A stretch of 64,000 bases of DNA from assembly GCA_917880885.1 (NCBI GenBank), contig OU862927.1, forward strand, positions 36,979,571 through 37,043,570. Direction: 5' to 3'. The notes beneath the pieces were generated by a model, which saw only the letters and a program-made list of their open reading frames with translations, did not search any database and was not told the DNA's origin. Both the position numbers and the translations under genes were made by a program. Shown here piece by piece: positions 31,196 through 42,390 of the stretch (position 1 is its first letter; each line of letters starts with the position of its first letter). The stretch is from Limnephilus marmoratus (taxonomy: Eukaryota > Arthropoda > Insecta > Trichoptera > Limnephilidae).

Positions 31196-31827
31196 ATCCT
31201 GTCGGCGCCTGCCAGTTGTTCATAAATAGTACTGCGAAGCGCACGTATGAAGTATGAGTTATCGGTATGTTTAATGTTTTTTTGTGTGGAGACCCTGGTT
31301 TTACTTTAATTGAGGTTGCATTTGGAATGTGAAGTTTATGTTGGAAAAGAATAGTAGTACAGATTATAGTTATAATAGTAGCATCTAAGAGAAAGTTGTG
31401 ATTTGATTATTAGTCATTATATGAATAAAACTGAATTAAAAATATAAAACTGTTAGGAGTAAGTGTAAAATTAAACAAAATTATTAAATTATGCCAATTA
31501 TTTAAAGATGAATCTAAGAAAACAGATTACTAACTACTTAGATAATAGAAAACTTAATTAATACAAACGAATTAATTTCTGTTGCTTAATGTAAGAAATG
31601 TTAAATAAAAGTTGATTTTTACCCAAAAATCTGTAGTTTCAATTTTATCTTATAACTTATAAAATCTGTAGTTTCAATTTGATTTTAAAACTTATAACAT
31701 TATTTCAAAGATGCGGGATCCCGCGGGATCCGCGCGGGATTGAGCAATCCCGCATATCAATCCCGCGGGATTGAATTAGCTGCGGGATTGCAATCCCTAT
31801 ACACAACTGCTAAACCTGTACAAATCA

Positions 31828-32087
31828 CAAGTGCGCCCCACGGTTGAATTTGGCAGCCACTTCTGTTCTGGGTTCTGGAGCTCCAAAATACCTGGAAAAT
31901 CGACTCTGAGTAAAACGGGCGGTCCGTTTGATAGATTCTCCCATCTTAACAGACGGATTGCAATCTTCTCGAGCACAGGCGACGCGCGTCGGGTGGGAAT
32001 GCTGTCCTTATTCTACCGGTATTGATTACAATGGAAGATGCTCCGAGGAACTAGCGTCATTGATCCCTTCGGCACGGTGCACAGTAC
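31828..32087 (+). mobile_element. LINE reverse-transcriptase C-terminal fragment (FYRYY family)
   Basis: Frame-shifted remnants read RPTVEFGSHF, then SGAPKYLENRL, KRAVRLIDSPILTDGLQSS, and RRVGMLSLFYRY in the first frame again. It belongs to the same family as 7918-8298 and extends further upstream. It stops at 32087, where a hAT-type terminus begins, so the LINE was probably cut by that insertion. Confidence 0.75.
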
Positions 32088-33137
32088 CGGATTATCCCTA
32101 AGGCAGAGTAGGCAACTGCCCAGGGGCCCCGCATCGGCTAGGGGCCCCGCGTCCCGAGAAAAAATTACTCGCTTCAATTAGTGAGCAACGAAGTTTCGGA
32201 AAAAGTCTGCTTACAAGATAATTTTTTTTTATTAGGAACATTTACAGGTTAATAACATTAGGTACACGCATTAAAGAAAACAACAAAATATAATAATTAG
32301 GTTATAACTCAATAAATAACTAATGAACACATCATGCACAGATAATAAATAAAAAGTCTATAATTAAAACAAATATGTTAACATAGCAGTATTTAACTTT
32401 TCTTTCCTTCTATTTGTTGCAACATTACTTAGTATCTGAAGTGATTGAAGGTGCTGGAAGGATGCATTTATAAACAATGCTCTTACCATTTGAGGAAATT
32501 GGTAAAATTGATAAATTTTCTCGAAACCATGTTTTTCAACCTGTTTGACAACATATTAGAAAAACTATGTATCCGATTTGCGTGCACTAAGTCTTACACA
32601 GTTAAAAAATCCAGTCATTATGGCATCACTTCGGGATTTTTTTATGAAGGTCTATTTTCTTATGAACAATGAAAATTTTCCATAAAAAATCGAAAATAAA
32701 AATCGATTGCCTATCTTAAGGCGCAAAACGGGGTATATTGCCGAAATATATATTTTTTATTAATTCCAACTTATTATAAGATAATTTTATGTTTTATAGA
32801 CTGAAACAAAACATTTAGTACCTCATGACGACAAAATTAGTCAGCGTTGAATCATAATATCTACATCGTGATTTTCCATAGTATGATGAGAAAATGCCGG
32901 AATTCCCAAGGTGACCACTCCCTTCCATGCCCTTTCATTTATTTATTTCTATTCCAACTTTCGTAACATGCGTTTCAAAAATGACTTCAAGAGGGTGTGT
33001 AAATTCTTTTGAGAGTTTTCGCTGTTTGGGTGAATTTGTAGTGAAAAAACAATAAGGAAATATTACTGATTTTGTTAAAAAAAAGTGTATTTTGCATATT
33101 TTGAAGATAGGGGACCAGGACAAATCTTGGGCCCCGC
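32088..33137. mobile_element. Left end of a hAT-like element followed by unassigned sequence
   Basis: Starts CAGTACCGGATTATCCCTAA, followed by AACTGCCCAGGGGCCCCGC, in the style of hAT elements whose ends carry GCCCAGGGGCCCC. The matching right end and target duplication were not found. A GGGCCCCGCATGG sequence at 33130-33142 may be a relic of the opposite subterminal region. The interior is AT-rich without a recognised gene. Confidence 0.4.
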
Positions 33138-33653
33138 ATGGAGTTTGTTCAGAGTATGTTGAAAGACTTAGAATGTGGTCAAAAGGTGAAGTTAAATCCT
33201 TTCGTTTTGGTGTTCCTACGATCTGGAGAGAGCCTCGAAACCACAGCGATGACTGCTAATTTTTTCGTGCAATGTGCAAGGGTATAGTACCAAAAATAAA
33301 AAAATAAAAAAAAATTGTTACCCAAACATGGATTCGGCACTCCGCCCAGTGCCTCACGGACCTGGCATTCCTACACCACAAGCACCCCAAAGCCTAGACG
33401 ATTTGCCATATTCAGAGAGTGAATCAGAATTTTTTTTTAAATCTGGGATGCTTGAAAAGTTAAGAACTCCATTTTTCGAACTCCCATTTGGATTACTTCC
33501 CGGAAAATCTGGGTGCAGTTACTGAAGAGCAAGGTGAGAGGTTTCACCAAGATATCAAGGAAATGGAGAGAAGGTATCAAGGTCGATGGGATACAAATAT
33601 GATGGGCGACTACTGCTGGATGCTGCATAGGGAAAATACAACGTCCCATTAAA
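33138..33653 (+). pseudogene. Internally deleted pseudogene of a transposon-associated invertebrate protein family
   Basis: In shifting frames the sequence reads FLRSGESLETTAMTANFF, YPNMDSALRPVPHGPGIPTP and SLDDLPYSESESE, then after a deletion LDYFPENLGAVTEEQGERFH, QDIKEMERRYQGRW and MMGDYCWMLHREN. I recognise this pattern (YPN--SA-RPVPHG at the front, FPENLGAV-EEQGERFHQDI and a DYCW block at the back) from many uncharacterised proteins repeated in arthropod genomes. That suggests a transposon-borne gene of unknown function. Several hundred central residues are missing here. Function is not assigned. Confidence 0.6.
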
Positions 33654-34110
33654 GAAAAAGCACAAAACAAAGCATCAAATCTAAAAAAAAAAACAGATTT
33701 TATAAAGATTTATAATTGTATATAATGTAATTAAAATATTTTAAGACTTAAAATTAATTAAATTCGTATAATTTTATGATTTTTTTTTCCTTTGTACATT
33801 CCCTACAGAAGTCGTGTAAGGCGGGTTTTGCCTGTATTTTAATTTCCACTTTGAGGAAAATTCTTACGTGATGGGTCGAAATGGATGGCATATAGTATAT
33901 GATGGCATCACTTCAGCATACCGAAATACATATAATTAACCTATTACCATTTAAAAAAATAATTAAAAATGTCAATTTGCAGACCTGTGTTACGGGCTTT
34001 AAAATCTTTATTGGATGGCGTCATATTAAAGCCCCCTCATAAAAATCTCTATCTATCTATAGGTCGCTTCCATAGGGACAGGGGCACCTAGCACCTGTTT
34101 GGTGAAGATT
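33654..34110. other. Unassigned AT-rich stretch
   Basis: A short ATCT run (ATCTCTATCTATCTATAGG) lies at about 34047-34064. Nothing else supported. Confidence 0.4.
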
Positions 34111-34437
34111 TCCGTGTCCTGTCACCTGGCAATTTTCCGAAATGGAAATCAATCGCAGTCTCCATGACTTACGGAATTTAACGATGGTTTAGTGATCTAT
34201 TAGATTATCAGTTTAACCATATATTTTGTGTCACCTGACAATTTTCCGATAAGGAAGCCAATCGCAGTCTCTACGACCTACGGAATCTAACGATAGTTTC
34301 ATGATCTTTTAGATTATCAGGTTAAACATATTTTCTGTGTCCTGTCACCTGGCAATTATCCGACATGGAAGCCAATCGCAGCCTCTACGACCTACGATAA
34401 TTTCATGATCAATTAGTTTATCAGGTTAAACATATTT
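34111..34437. repeat. Minisatellite, three units of ~112-117 bp
   Basis: Three tandem units start near 34111, 34228 and 34340. Each contains TGTCACCTGGCAATTTTCCG, CCAATCGCAGTCTC, and ends TTATCAGGTTAAACATAT with variations. The third unit has a deletion of about 15 bp before its end. Confidence 0.8.
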
Positions 34438-35589
34438 ATGGATCGATTTTCTTAGTATGACCGTGACATTTTGTTAAGACAAAATAATTACAATGGCGTG
34501 ACACTGATATTCCATAACCCACATCATATAATATGGCAGTTCAGAGTAACTAGATTTCACGGTTGGCATAGTGCAACCGAGGTTATGGCGGGTCATGTTG
34601 CACCATTCAATTCTCAACCCACTGAGTTTACGAGTTACTGATAGCTAATTACCGCAGGTTTTAGTTCATTGACTCCCGTGTCTAGCTCTTGGAAATACTA
34701 TACTATAACTGCTTATAATTTTTAAGCAGCTTCTTTTTTATTTTACAGGCTGCGCCAGTTTATTGTGAATAGTTATTGAACTATTAACTCTTTCATAACA
34801 AAGCATTGTTTTTTTTTATTTAGGCTAAACATCATCTCTTATATGCTTTGAAAATCTTACCTACTACCGCCTACCGCCATCTGTTTGAAAACTCCATAAC
34901 ATCTAATATTTTCGATGATACAGCTATATTTACTTTTTTTGACTTTTGATTTATTGGAATACAGAGCTTCGGGACAAAAAGGCCCCTTTATTTTTTATCA
35001 TGAATTAATAATATATGGTTGTTGAAAAAATGGTAAAAAATTATTGAAAAAAATAATTAATAAAAATCATTTTAATTTTTTTTTTAGGTTTGTTTTCTGA
35101 TATTCAATGCGTTTTAGCGGGCTAATAGCCATTTTTTTTTAAATAAATTTAAATGCAGTTCTCATTTTCTTTGTAAGACGCAACTTTTGAGACCCCGGGC
35201 GTTTCTGAATTCAAAAGTTGAAATAATTGACACACCCTAATGTGAAGTGTAACTCTTAGCTTTTATCGAGTCATTTTTCAGAAGGACGTGCATAAATAAA
35301 ATTTATCTTTTTAGACGCTGATATTTTCAGGCCGATTTACTAAGGACCAGTTGTTTCACAGAATTTGAATATTGGAGGCGACCCTAGCCCCTTCCGCCAT
35401 TTTGACAATTCATTTAAATTTCAAAGTACATTTTCAAGTTCTGATATTTTTTCAGTTATATGTAAGAAATGGTCCTCCATACATATTTTGTGAAAAGAAG
35501 ATAAAAGAGAAATAATTAAAAAAAATAGATTAACACAAAAGGGTATAATTTTTATTGTATGTTTTATTTAGTTATAATATGTTCACATC
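34438..35589. other. Unassigned stretch
   Basis: No coding homology or repeat boundaries recognised in this 1.15-kb AT-rich region. All frames are short. Confidence 0.4.
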
Positions 35590-35872
35590 TTATATCTAAT
35601 AAATTTTAAGACTTAATCTACGAAAAACTGCAAGAATTTTAGCTTCTTTATCATTTACCGGTAGTTCATTGAATATTTTAAAACCTTTATGGTAAATATT
35701 GTTTTGTGTTCCCGATAAATTTGTTTTAGGAAGCCTAAAATCGTTGCAGTTTCTCGTAGGATAGCAATTGTTTTAATAATATTCTAACATTATTTAATGT
35801 ATAATCTGGAAACATTTTATTTTTTAACTTGTAAAGAAATACACCTGCTATGGCTTTGATGTCGTCATGGTA
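35590..35872 (-). mobile_element. LINE ORF2 C-terminal fragment
   Basis: The minus strand reads GVFLYKLKNKMFPDYTLNNV, then ASKTNLSGTQNNIYHKGFKI, FNELPVNDKEAK and FRRLSLKIY. This matches the Jockey/CR1-type C-terminal pattern (N-IYYKG-K--N-LP--IK...FK). One in-frame stop and one frameshift. Not the same family as the LINE at 11746-12070, but the same block. Confidence 0.75.
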
Positions 35873-35889
35873 CATGGACAAGAGTAGCT

Positions 35890-36050
35890 AATGATTGAGA
35901 GAAATGGCGACAGTTGGAGGAGGCCTTTGTCAACTAGTGACATACAGACAGGTAGTCGATGCATGATAAGTGTTATAAATATTATAAATAATGTAATGTA
36001 ATTTACCTTCTGAAAAAAGGCTACTATTATTATTAAATAAATACAAGAGT
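35890..36050 (+). mobile_element. LINE 3' terminus (last codons, UTR and tail)
   Basis: The plus strand reads EKWRQLEEAFVN followed by stops, the usual last residues of one group of LINE ORF2 proteins (W--LEEAFV). A short UTR ends in a TTATTATTAAATAAATAC-type tail at about 36045. Only the extreme 3' end was inserted or preserved. Confidence 0.6.
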
Positions 36051-36051
36051 G

Positions 36052-37330
36052 TTATAGATTAATCGTTGCTGGGTGGTTTGGTATATTTATGATCGTTACG
36101 TTATTAAGTTGGCGTTGCATGGTTTTTATTCTAGTGTATCTGTTACAGCACAATATAGACCTCATGCCTATGTTCTGAATTATTTCTATTCTTTTCACTT
36201 GTGTTTTATTGCTCAGAAAGATAACACTTGTGCAGTAATAGGCCACTTGCATGGATTTCATAACGACTTAGAAAAAACGTGTGGATAGATTTTTTTACTA
36301 AGATTATTTTTTTTTGAAATGTACAGTTTTTTTTTATTTTTAAATAAATAAATCCATTATTTGGGCCCGTGACGTCACTACATGAAAATGTCCCGTCTCC
36401 GAAAATGTTCCTATAAACTTTGTAAAATTCCACCCTGGTTTATTTTTTTATATGGCAACACTTTGATATCAGGCGAATTTTTGAATTTTACATTTAACGT
36501 TCACTAGATTTATTGTTTGTTCTTTGCGAACTTATCATTTGGTTTGACTTTTTGACAGATGTTATGAAGAGAACCCCGTAGATTTTACACTGTCTGTACG
36601 TGTTTTAAAGGTATAATGGTAGTGGTGCTGATTTTAACAAAATCAAATTTTATAATATTCTTATTATTATTATAATTTACAAGTACAAGTATATTATATC
36701 ATTGGATTTAGTTATATAGACGTTGAACATTATAATGATTTATGATCAATAAGATGGATCAAGGAAAAAAATATTTATGAGATGTAATATTTTTCATATT
36801 TTTGGTTGGCCTCGTTACTCTCCTGTGCCCTTTCTTGTGGAAAATTTCTTTTTTTTAAATGATTTTCGGCTATGTAATTATCGTTTTTTCGCACCCATAA
36901 AATTATGTCCCGTCTTTCCGGTTTATAAAAAATGGTCTGATTTTTCGGATTGAAATTTTCAAAGAATCGCAAGGGTTTCAAAAATACGATTAAAAAAATA
37001 CAGAATGTCTTAGAATATTTGCCTAAACCGGATTTTTTTAAAATGTGATGCAAGTGGCCTATTCAGCTGGGTCGCTACAGTGGTGTTGTAGATCAATTTC
37101 CGTGTTTTGATGTCTAACTTTATCCTACTTAAGAAATTAACCTTTTTTGCAATTTTTTGAAATTAAAATTTCAACTTCTTATCGTTCAGTTTTAACTTGT
37201 TATCGATTATGATACCTAAGTACATTAAATATTTAATTTCTGCTACTTCTACAATATTTTGATTGTCTATATTTAGGGTATGATCTGGGTCTGATGATTG
37301 TTTTAATTTGTTTTGCATTTTGTTTACGTT
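36052..37330 (-). mobile_element. LINE reverse-transcriptase fragment split by TIR element E2
   Basis: The minus strand from 37330 reads YLGIIIDNKLKLNDKKL, then KKVNFLSRIKLDIKTRKLIY and NTTVAT. After the insertion at 36237-37063 it continues YCTSVIFLSNKTQVKRIEII, QNIGMRSILCCNRYTRIKTM. The two halves are consecutive in LINE RT C-terminal regions (FLSRI...IYNT / YCTSVIFL), which fixes the insertion point. Stops are present. Confidence 0.8.
36237..37063. mobile_element. TIR transposon family E, copy 2
   Basis: An 827-bp copy of the element at 21386-22571 without the TTAA MITE. Ends AATAGGCCACTTGCATGG and, in reverse, AATAGGCCACTTGCATCACA. Inserted in a LINE. CTG-like bases flank both sides (minus strand CAGCTG and ACTGCAC), so a 3-bp duplication is possible but not proven. 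ORFs on the minus strand inside have no recognisable motif. Confidence 0.8.
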
Positions 37331-37736
37331 TCTAGGTCTTTAACGACAACTGTCCCCTTTCAAATCGGTGTTGATCATTATTCTTCTAGTTATTGTAATA
37401 TATTCACTGAGTGTCCCATTTTAAACGCGTCCCATATTCCCGGCGAACGTAAACTACGTGACGTAAAAGACTTGTTCTGACGTAGCCACCGACGCGTTAA
37501 CCGCGGAATACTTAGCAGCGTTTCGCAGAACAGATTTGCATATTCATAGGTAACTAAACAAGAATCAGGATTATGTGCATAGTTCGACAGTTCAGACTCT
37601 GAACAATGCGGGATCTTTGGACCCACACGTATCGCCAAATAATTAATGGCTTAGGTATTAGATGTTATTGTTTTAGAAATTCACGTACGCCATAAATTTA
37701 TTCAGAGGTCAATTTTCGTCAGAACAGCTCTCTTTT
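37331..37736. other. Unassigned stretch
   Basis: An 82-codon minus-strand frame (37390-37638) has no known motif. Nothing else seen. Confidence 0.35.
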
Positions 37737-37950
37737 TTAAACCTTTTGAAGGTTATTCCCATAAATACAATTTATCATTGAAGAAGATGGTAACATTAAT
37801 AAATAATCTAAACTAAATATGAAAAATAATGAGATACAGAAAAATAAACAGATTAGGTCGCAACTAGAACTCGAACCTAGAACCTCTCGTTTTACCAATT
37901 GGGCTTCTGAGACCTCTGATTTAAACGTCATGTTGGTCAATCTCATATTT
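37737..37950 (-). mobile_element. tRNA-headed SINE (SINE3), copy 1
   Basis: The minus strand from about 37945 has AGCCCAATTGGTAAAACGAG (A-box-like) and GGTTCGAGTTC (B box). The body follows (TTTTTCTGTATCTCATT...TTAGATTATTTATTAATGTT...CTTCAATGATAAATTG), shared with the copies at 53460-53566 and 54440-54575. Confidence 0.7.
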
Positions 37951-37974
37951 CATATTTCAGAATTAACTAATTTT

Positions 37975-38824
37975 TTTACAAATTTATTTATTTATTAACG
38001 GACTTTTTACTTACTGCGTGTCCTTTCCCATTCATCTCGTTCCCCTTCCCCTCACTTGTTCCCAGTCTGCCATAAAACCCCCTCCCAAGTTCCCCTCCTC
38101 TCTTCCGCATTCAATCCGATCAATTTTTAAAAAAACTCGCGTACCATCTATTGCAATTTTTTAATACAAATTTCATAATGCCAGAACTCACTATTATATA
38201 TAGAAATCATCGCGGGCATGCACACATTAAATCCCCAAAGTTTCATCGCAATCGGATGAATGGTTAGCAACAATAGCAACGCATAATTTCATGATGCCAG
38301 AACTCACCATAACTATATTATATAGATACCATTGCGGGCTTGCGCACATCAAATCCCCAAAGTTTCATCGCAATTGGATGAATGGTTTAGCAACGCATAG
38401 CAAACATAACCCAAGCAAACATATTTTGATTTTTACATGTATAGAATAGCTGGTTCCCGGCATGCGTTGCTATGCCATTTAATCAAGAAATTGTTTCTCT
38501 CTGCGTGTCCTTTCCCATTCGTCCCGTTCCCCTTCCGCCTCCCCTTCTTCTCCCTCGTCCCCTTCCCCTTTTGTGTTTCGCCTACTCCACCTTCCGTCTC
38601 CCCGCTAACCCCCCTCAGTCCCGGTACATTCAGCTTTCAAACAGCTCACGTGCCACCTATTGCAATTTTTTTAAACAAATTTCATAATACCAGAGCTGAC
38701 CAGTAGTTTTATACAAACCTTGTCCTGACAATAACGAACACACAAAAAAAAGAATTATCCAATTTGGTGCAGTCGTTCGAAAGTTATGCGCGTACATACA
38801 TTTCAGCGATTCATTTTAATTTAT

Positions 38825-38858
<34 letters not shown>

Positions 38859-38860
38859 TA
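37975..38860 (+). mobile_element. Dispersed repeat family R, two adjacent copies
   Basis: A 5'-truncated copy (about 37975-38440) carries an internal tandem duplication of about 120 bp (ATGCCAGAACTCAC...CCCCAAAGTTTCATCGCAAT seen twice, at about 38179 and 38295). It is followed directly by a full copy starting TAGCTGGTTCCCGGCATGCG at 38449 and ending in (GATA)n at about 38827-38858. The layout equals the copy at 23255-23670. Confidence 0.6.
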
Positions 38861-39999
38861 GTACCAAAATGCGCCTATGCGAGATGTCAAAAATTAAAAG
38901 ACAGAATTTTTCCTATGAAAACTAGTATTTTTATTATTTTAACTAAAATCTAATTATGTTAAATGGATATTTACCGAATTTAACACTACTGAAAATAACA
39001 CTAGATAAAATATGTATTACTCAAATAAGAAATTCCCACGAAAACGAATGTAAACGGAAAGAAACTTTTCTGATTCCAAAAACCGAAGAGATATCATTTA
39101 TTTTTCAGGTGGAAAAAAGCTGTCTGAAAATAAGCATCCTTCTGTTTAATTATTAATTCAATCCTTTCTAATCTCAATATTTCTTTGTATAACATTACGT
39201 ATTTAAAGTCGAAGTCGGTAACTGTCATCCGGATATAATAAATTACAGAACTCCAATAATTTTTGCAGTTAACTTAAGAAAAATGCGTGGAGAATCGTCT
39301 CTCTCAGCCAAATTCTATTCCAACACTTTTCCTATTTCGATGAATTCTAACGAATCACAACAATAAGGAACTCCAGTGAAAAATATTATGACTATAAAAA
39401 AATATGTTCATATAGACCAATAAACGCTGACTCTGAATATATAACTTTTATTTCATAATATTAAACGCAGAGTTTTTAAAAAATTATTAAAAAGTGCATT
39501 TTTAAACCTCTCCTCAAAACACAGCGTTAAGTTGGCATTACTGAAATGGTGAATGGTGACGTCACGCGTCACCACTCACCCACTGTCACCTGGTGATCGC
39601 GTGTATTGTATTGTCAGTAATGTCAGTATTGTATTGACATTTGAAACTGACTTCAACAACTATTCAACATTTCGTGTTTTTGGTTTATTTTCATACTGTT
39701 TATAGAGATTTAGATAAATAATAGTTATTGTGTTTATTGAAACATAATTTAGGCCCTCAACAATTTACGAAAAGGGCTATATTTGCGGACAATCTGGAAT
39801 AAATTTTGCCTATTTGAGGTTAAAGTCGACACAAAATACGATGTCATGCATTTGCAATGAAAGAGATGATTTGTTTTTATATTGCACATTTTACCAATGT
39901 TTTTCTATATTAAAAGCAGTTAATCTTGAATAAAAAACGAATTCTCACACCGAAATGTCATAGTATCCATTGGCCATCATTCCGTCCACCATTTTAAAA
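38861..39999. other. Unassigned stretch with one stray satellite piece
   Basis: CGATGAATTCTAACGAATCA at about 39338-39357 is an isolated piece of the satellite at 41610-42390. A CG-rich short stretch (GGTGACGTCACGCGTCACC) lies near 39557. No coding sequence recognised. Confidence 0.4.
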
Positions 40000-40787
40000 C
40001 AGGGATGTTCTGCCCAAAAAAAATATTTCCCTAGATTTTGAAGTGAAATTTCCCTAGAATTTCACATTTACGCAATTACCTACGTAGCCACCTGATTGTG
40101 TAACACTAATCCTGTTATATGTTAATTAATATGATTGATTAATTGGAAAGATATCGGAACTTGGTAAATATACTAATAATACTGTGCTTTTCCAAATACA
40201 CTTTTTGCTACGTGAAGTAATAATTTAAAAGTACGAATACACTCACCACTGAATTAGAAACTGAATTCCAAATAAAAAAAACACTTTGCAAAATAAAAAT
40301 CAACCCCAATCACCGAAAAAAACGGAACTTAAAACATAAATAATTTTTTTTTTTCAGAGGTCCCATTTATCTTTTTAGATACATAGGGAACGTACCCATA
40401 CTACGTGACAAACTTTTTGCACTTTTTAACCCCCCCCCCCCCACCGTGACAAAAACCTAAGCAACCCACCGCTCATTTGTACCAAGCGTGGTATTTTGAA
40501 GACCCCCCCCCCCCCGAACGTGTCACGTAGTATGGGTACGTTCTCTAATACCATTTTGAGTTGTCAGTGTTAAAAATAACATTGCATGTAAGTACATGAA
40601 CAATACTTAAGATTCATAGGAATCCCAACAAATATATATATATAATACCAGTAATATTGTCATAATATGTAATAAAAATTTTGCCAGAGTTCGAAATTTC
40701 CCTATATTTTGTCCTGATTTCCCTTATCCCTAAAAAATATTTTTCTCCCCTAGATCTAGGGAAATTTCCCTCGACATAACATCACTG
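40000..40787. mobile_element. hAT-like element containing a mariner-type MITE
   Basis: Ends CAGGGATGTTCTGCC and, in reverse, CAGTGATGTTATGTC, each followed by repeated TTTCCCTAGA/GGGAAATTT motifs near the ends, the usual hAT layout. Flanks TTTTAAAA and ATTCAATA agree at 5 of 8 positions, so the target duplication is eroded or the boundary is slightly off. No transposase. Confidence 0.55.
40386..40545. mobile_element. Mariner-type MITE, TA target, foldback
   Basis: A 160-bp element flanked by TA (40384-40385 and 40546-40547). Terminal inverted repeats of about 25 bp begin GGGAACGTACCCATACTACG on the left and GAGAACGTACCCATACTACG on the right in reverse. Poly-C tracts (14 or more) lie just inside each arm. 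TA duplication and size suggest Tc1/mariner mobilisation. Confidence 0.8.
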
Positions 40788-41009
40788 ATTCAATATGACA
40801 ACTTGAAGGTAAATAAACTATCGGTTGGTGAAGACCATATCACCATATTAACAATCCACCATAGATATGGTGCTTTTCTGATGGTCTAGAAAAATTAAAA
40901 CTTTGACAATTATTTTAACTATTAAAACTAACTATAAAAATAAAAATAAAAATGCAGTTATTTAAGTTTGAAGGTCTTTATTCAATAAAAAAAATTGGTT
41001 TTCATTTGA
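40788..41009. other. Unassigned spacer
   Basis: AT-rich, nothing recognised. Confidence 0.35.
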
Positions 41010-41165
41010 AACTTTGCTAATTTTAAAGCGGCAGCGCAGTGGCGGCAGGTTTCTTTGTCTTGGGAGCAACTCCTTGAAATGTGACCATATTGATGGCACT
41101 TATAACAACGGGTGGCCCCTGTGTAGTCGCGTGTCCGGCAAGTATTCCAACCAAGGAAGCACATC
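41010..41165 (-). pseudogene. LINE Gag-like zinc-knuckle fragment
   Basis: The minus strand reads FLGWNTCRTRDYTGATRCYK, then CHQYGHISRSC and CRHCA. The pattern C-x2-C-x4-H-x4-C is a complete CCHC knuckle, and a second CxxC starts a further knuckle that is cut off. The preceding GWN-CR-RDYTGATRC block is typical of ORF1 proteins of R1/Jockey-group LINEs. Both ends are truncated. The upstream side on the minus strand joins directly to satellite-type sequence. Confidence 0.75.
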
Positions 41166-41609
41166 CCGCTGTTTTCGAATGAATTCTGACGTTTGAATAC
41201 GATTCTTTCGATTTCCCATTTCGATTATTCTGACGAATCACTACGCACAGCCCTAGGCGCCCCCAAATGGATAAGGGTATTCCAACTCAACAAAGATTCT
41301 GAAATCCCTTATTAAAAAAAATACATCACAAGTCTCGCGGAAACATTTTATGCGGGAAATCTCATCCACGAAAACACGTCCATAAACTGCCTCGCCCGGT
41401 ACCTACGTTGAAAACGTGTGTACGAGTACCACAAATTAAAAAAATCTAAACAAATCCTCCGTAAAGACTATCCTCCCCATATTGCAGCATGTCCCCATAC
41501 AAATAATTTTTCACAAACCAAATAAAGAAAATTTTCAACCATTATTATAAATTCATGATGATAAGGGGTCTTTTGGCACGGAGTTCTATATAATCTATAT
41601 GCCAATATT
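41166..41609. other. Stray satellite unit and unassigned sequence
   Basis: Positions 41166-41245 match part of the satellite unit (AATGAATTCTGACGTTTGAA...TTCCCATTTCGATTATTCTG). The rest, to 41609, has no recognised content. Confidence 0.5.
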
Positions 41610-42390
41610 TCAAAAAGTCTAAAAACGATTTCCTGATATTGATGAATTCTGTCGAATCACAGCGATTATCTTGGTCTCGATTGCATTCCCAAATGAATTC
41701 TGACGTTTGAATACGTTTGTCTTGATTTCCCATTTCGATGATTCTGATGAATCACAACGATTGCTGATATCTACGAATTCCGACGAATCACAGCGATTGT
41801 CTTGGTCTCGATTGCATTCCAAAATGAATTCTGACGTTTGAAAAGTTTGTCTCGATTTCCCATTTCGATGACTCTGACGAACCATAATGATTATCTGATA
41901 TCGATGAATTCTGACGAATCATGGCGATTATCTTGGTCTCGATTGCATTCCCAAATGAATTCTGACGTTTAAATACGTTTGTGTCGATTTCCCATTTCGG
42001 TTATTCTGATGAATCACAACGATTACCTGATATCGATGAATTCTGACGAATCACAGCGATTGTCTTGGTCTCGATTGCATTTCCAAATGAATTCTGACGT
42101 TTGAATACGTTTGTCTCGATTTCCCATTTCAATGATTCTGACGATTAACAACCATTACCTAATATCGATGAATTCTGACGAATCACAGCGATTGTCTTGA
42201 TCTCGATTGCATTTTAGAATGAATTCTGATGTTTGAGTACGATTGTCTCGATTTCCCATTTCGATCAATAGTGACTAATCACAACAATTGTCTGATATCG
42301 ATGAATTCTGACGAATCGCAGCGATTGTCTTGGTCTCGATTGCATTTTCGAATGAATTTCATCGAAAAGCGAGAATCGATTGTTCAAGAA
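41610..42390. repeat. Satellite array, six units of ~132 bp
   Basis: The anchor GAATTCTGACGAATCACAGC recurs at about 41644, 41778, 41908, 42040, 42171 and 42305, a period of 130-135 bp. Each unit also holds CTCGATTGCATTCCCAAATG, TTTCCCATTTCGATGATTCT and a second, shorter ATTCTGACGAATCACAACGA half-motif. The unit is therefore itself built from an older duplication. Divergence between units is low to moderate. Overlapping frames here are products of the repeat. Confidence 0.9.

Larger units (their letters stand above)
29758..31799. mobile_element. hAT transposon with perfect TIRs, target duplication and dense subterminal repeats
   Basis: TACACAAC is duplicated at 29750-29757 and 31800-31807. 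TIRs of 18 bp are identical: TAGGGATTGCAATCCCGC. Multiple CCCGCGGGAT / AATCCCGC motifs cluster within about 120 bp of each end, as expected for hAT transposase binding sites. Without a nested hAT (30061-31195) about 0.9 kb remains, with no transposase. The intact ends suggest a recent insertion. Confidence 0.9.

Noticed and set aside
32088..33137. Complete hAT with right end at the GGGCCCCGCATGG sequence near 33130
   Set aside because: No CAG/CTG terminus or copy of the left flank (ACGGTGCA) was found there.
36237..37063. Assignment of family E to a named superfamily by target duplication
   Set aside because: The flanks of the two copies (CTG-like here; CGC-like at 21386-22571) do not give a consistent duplication, so the superfamily was left open.
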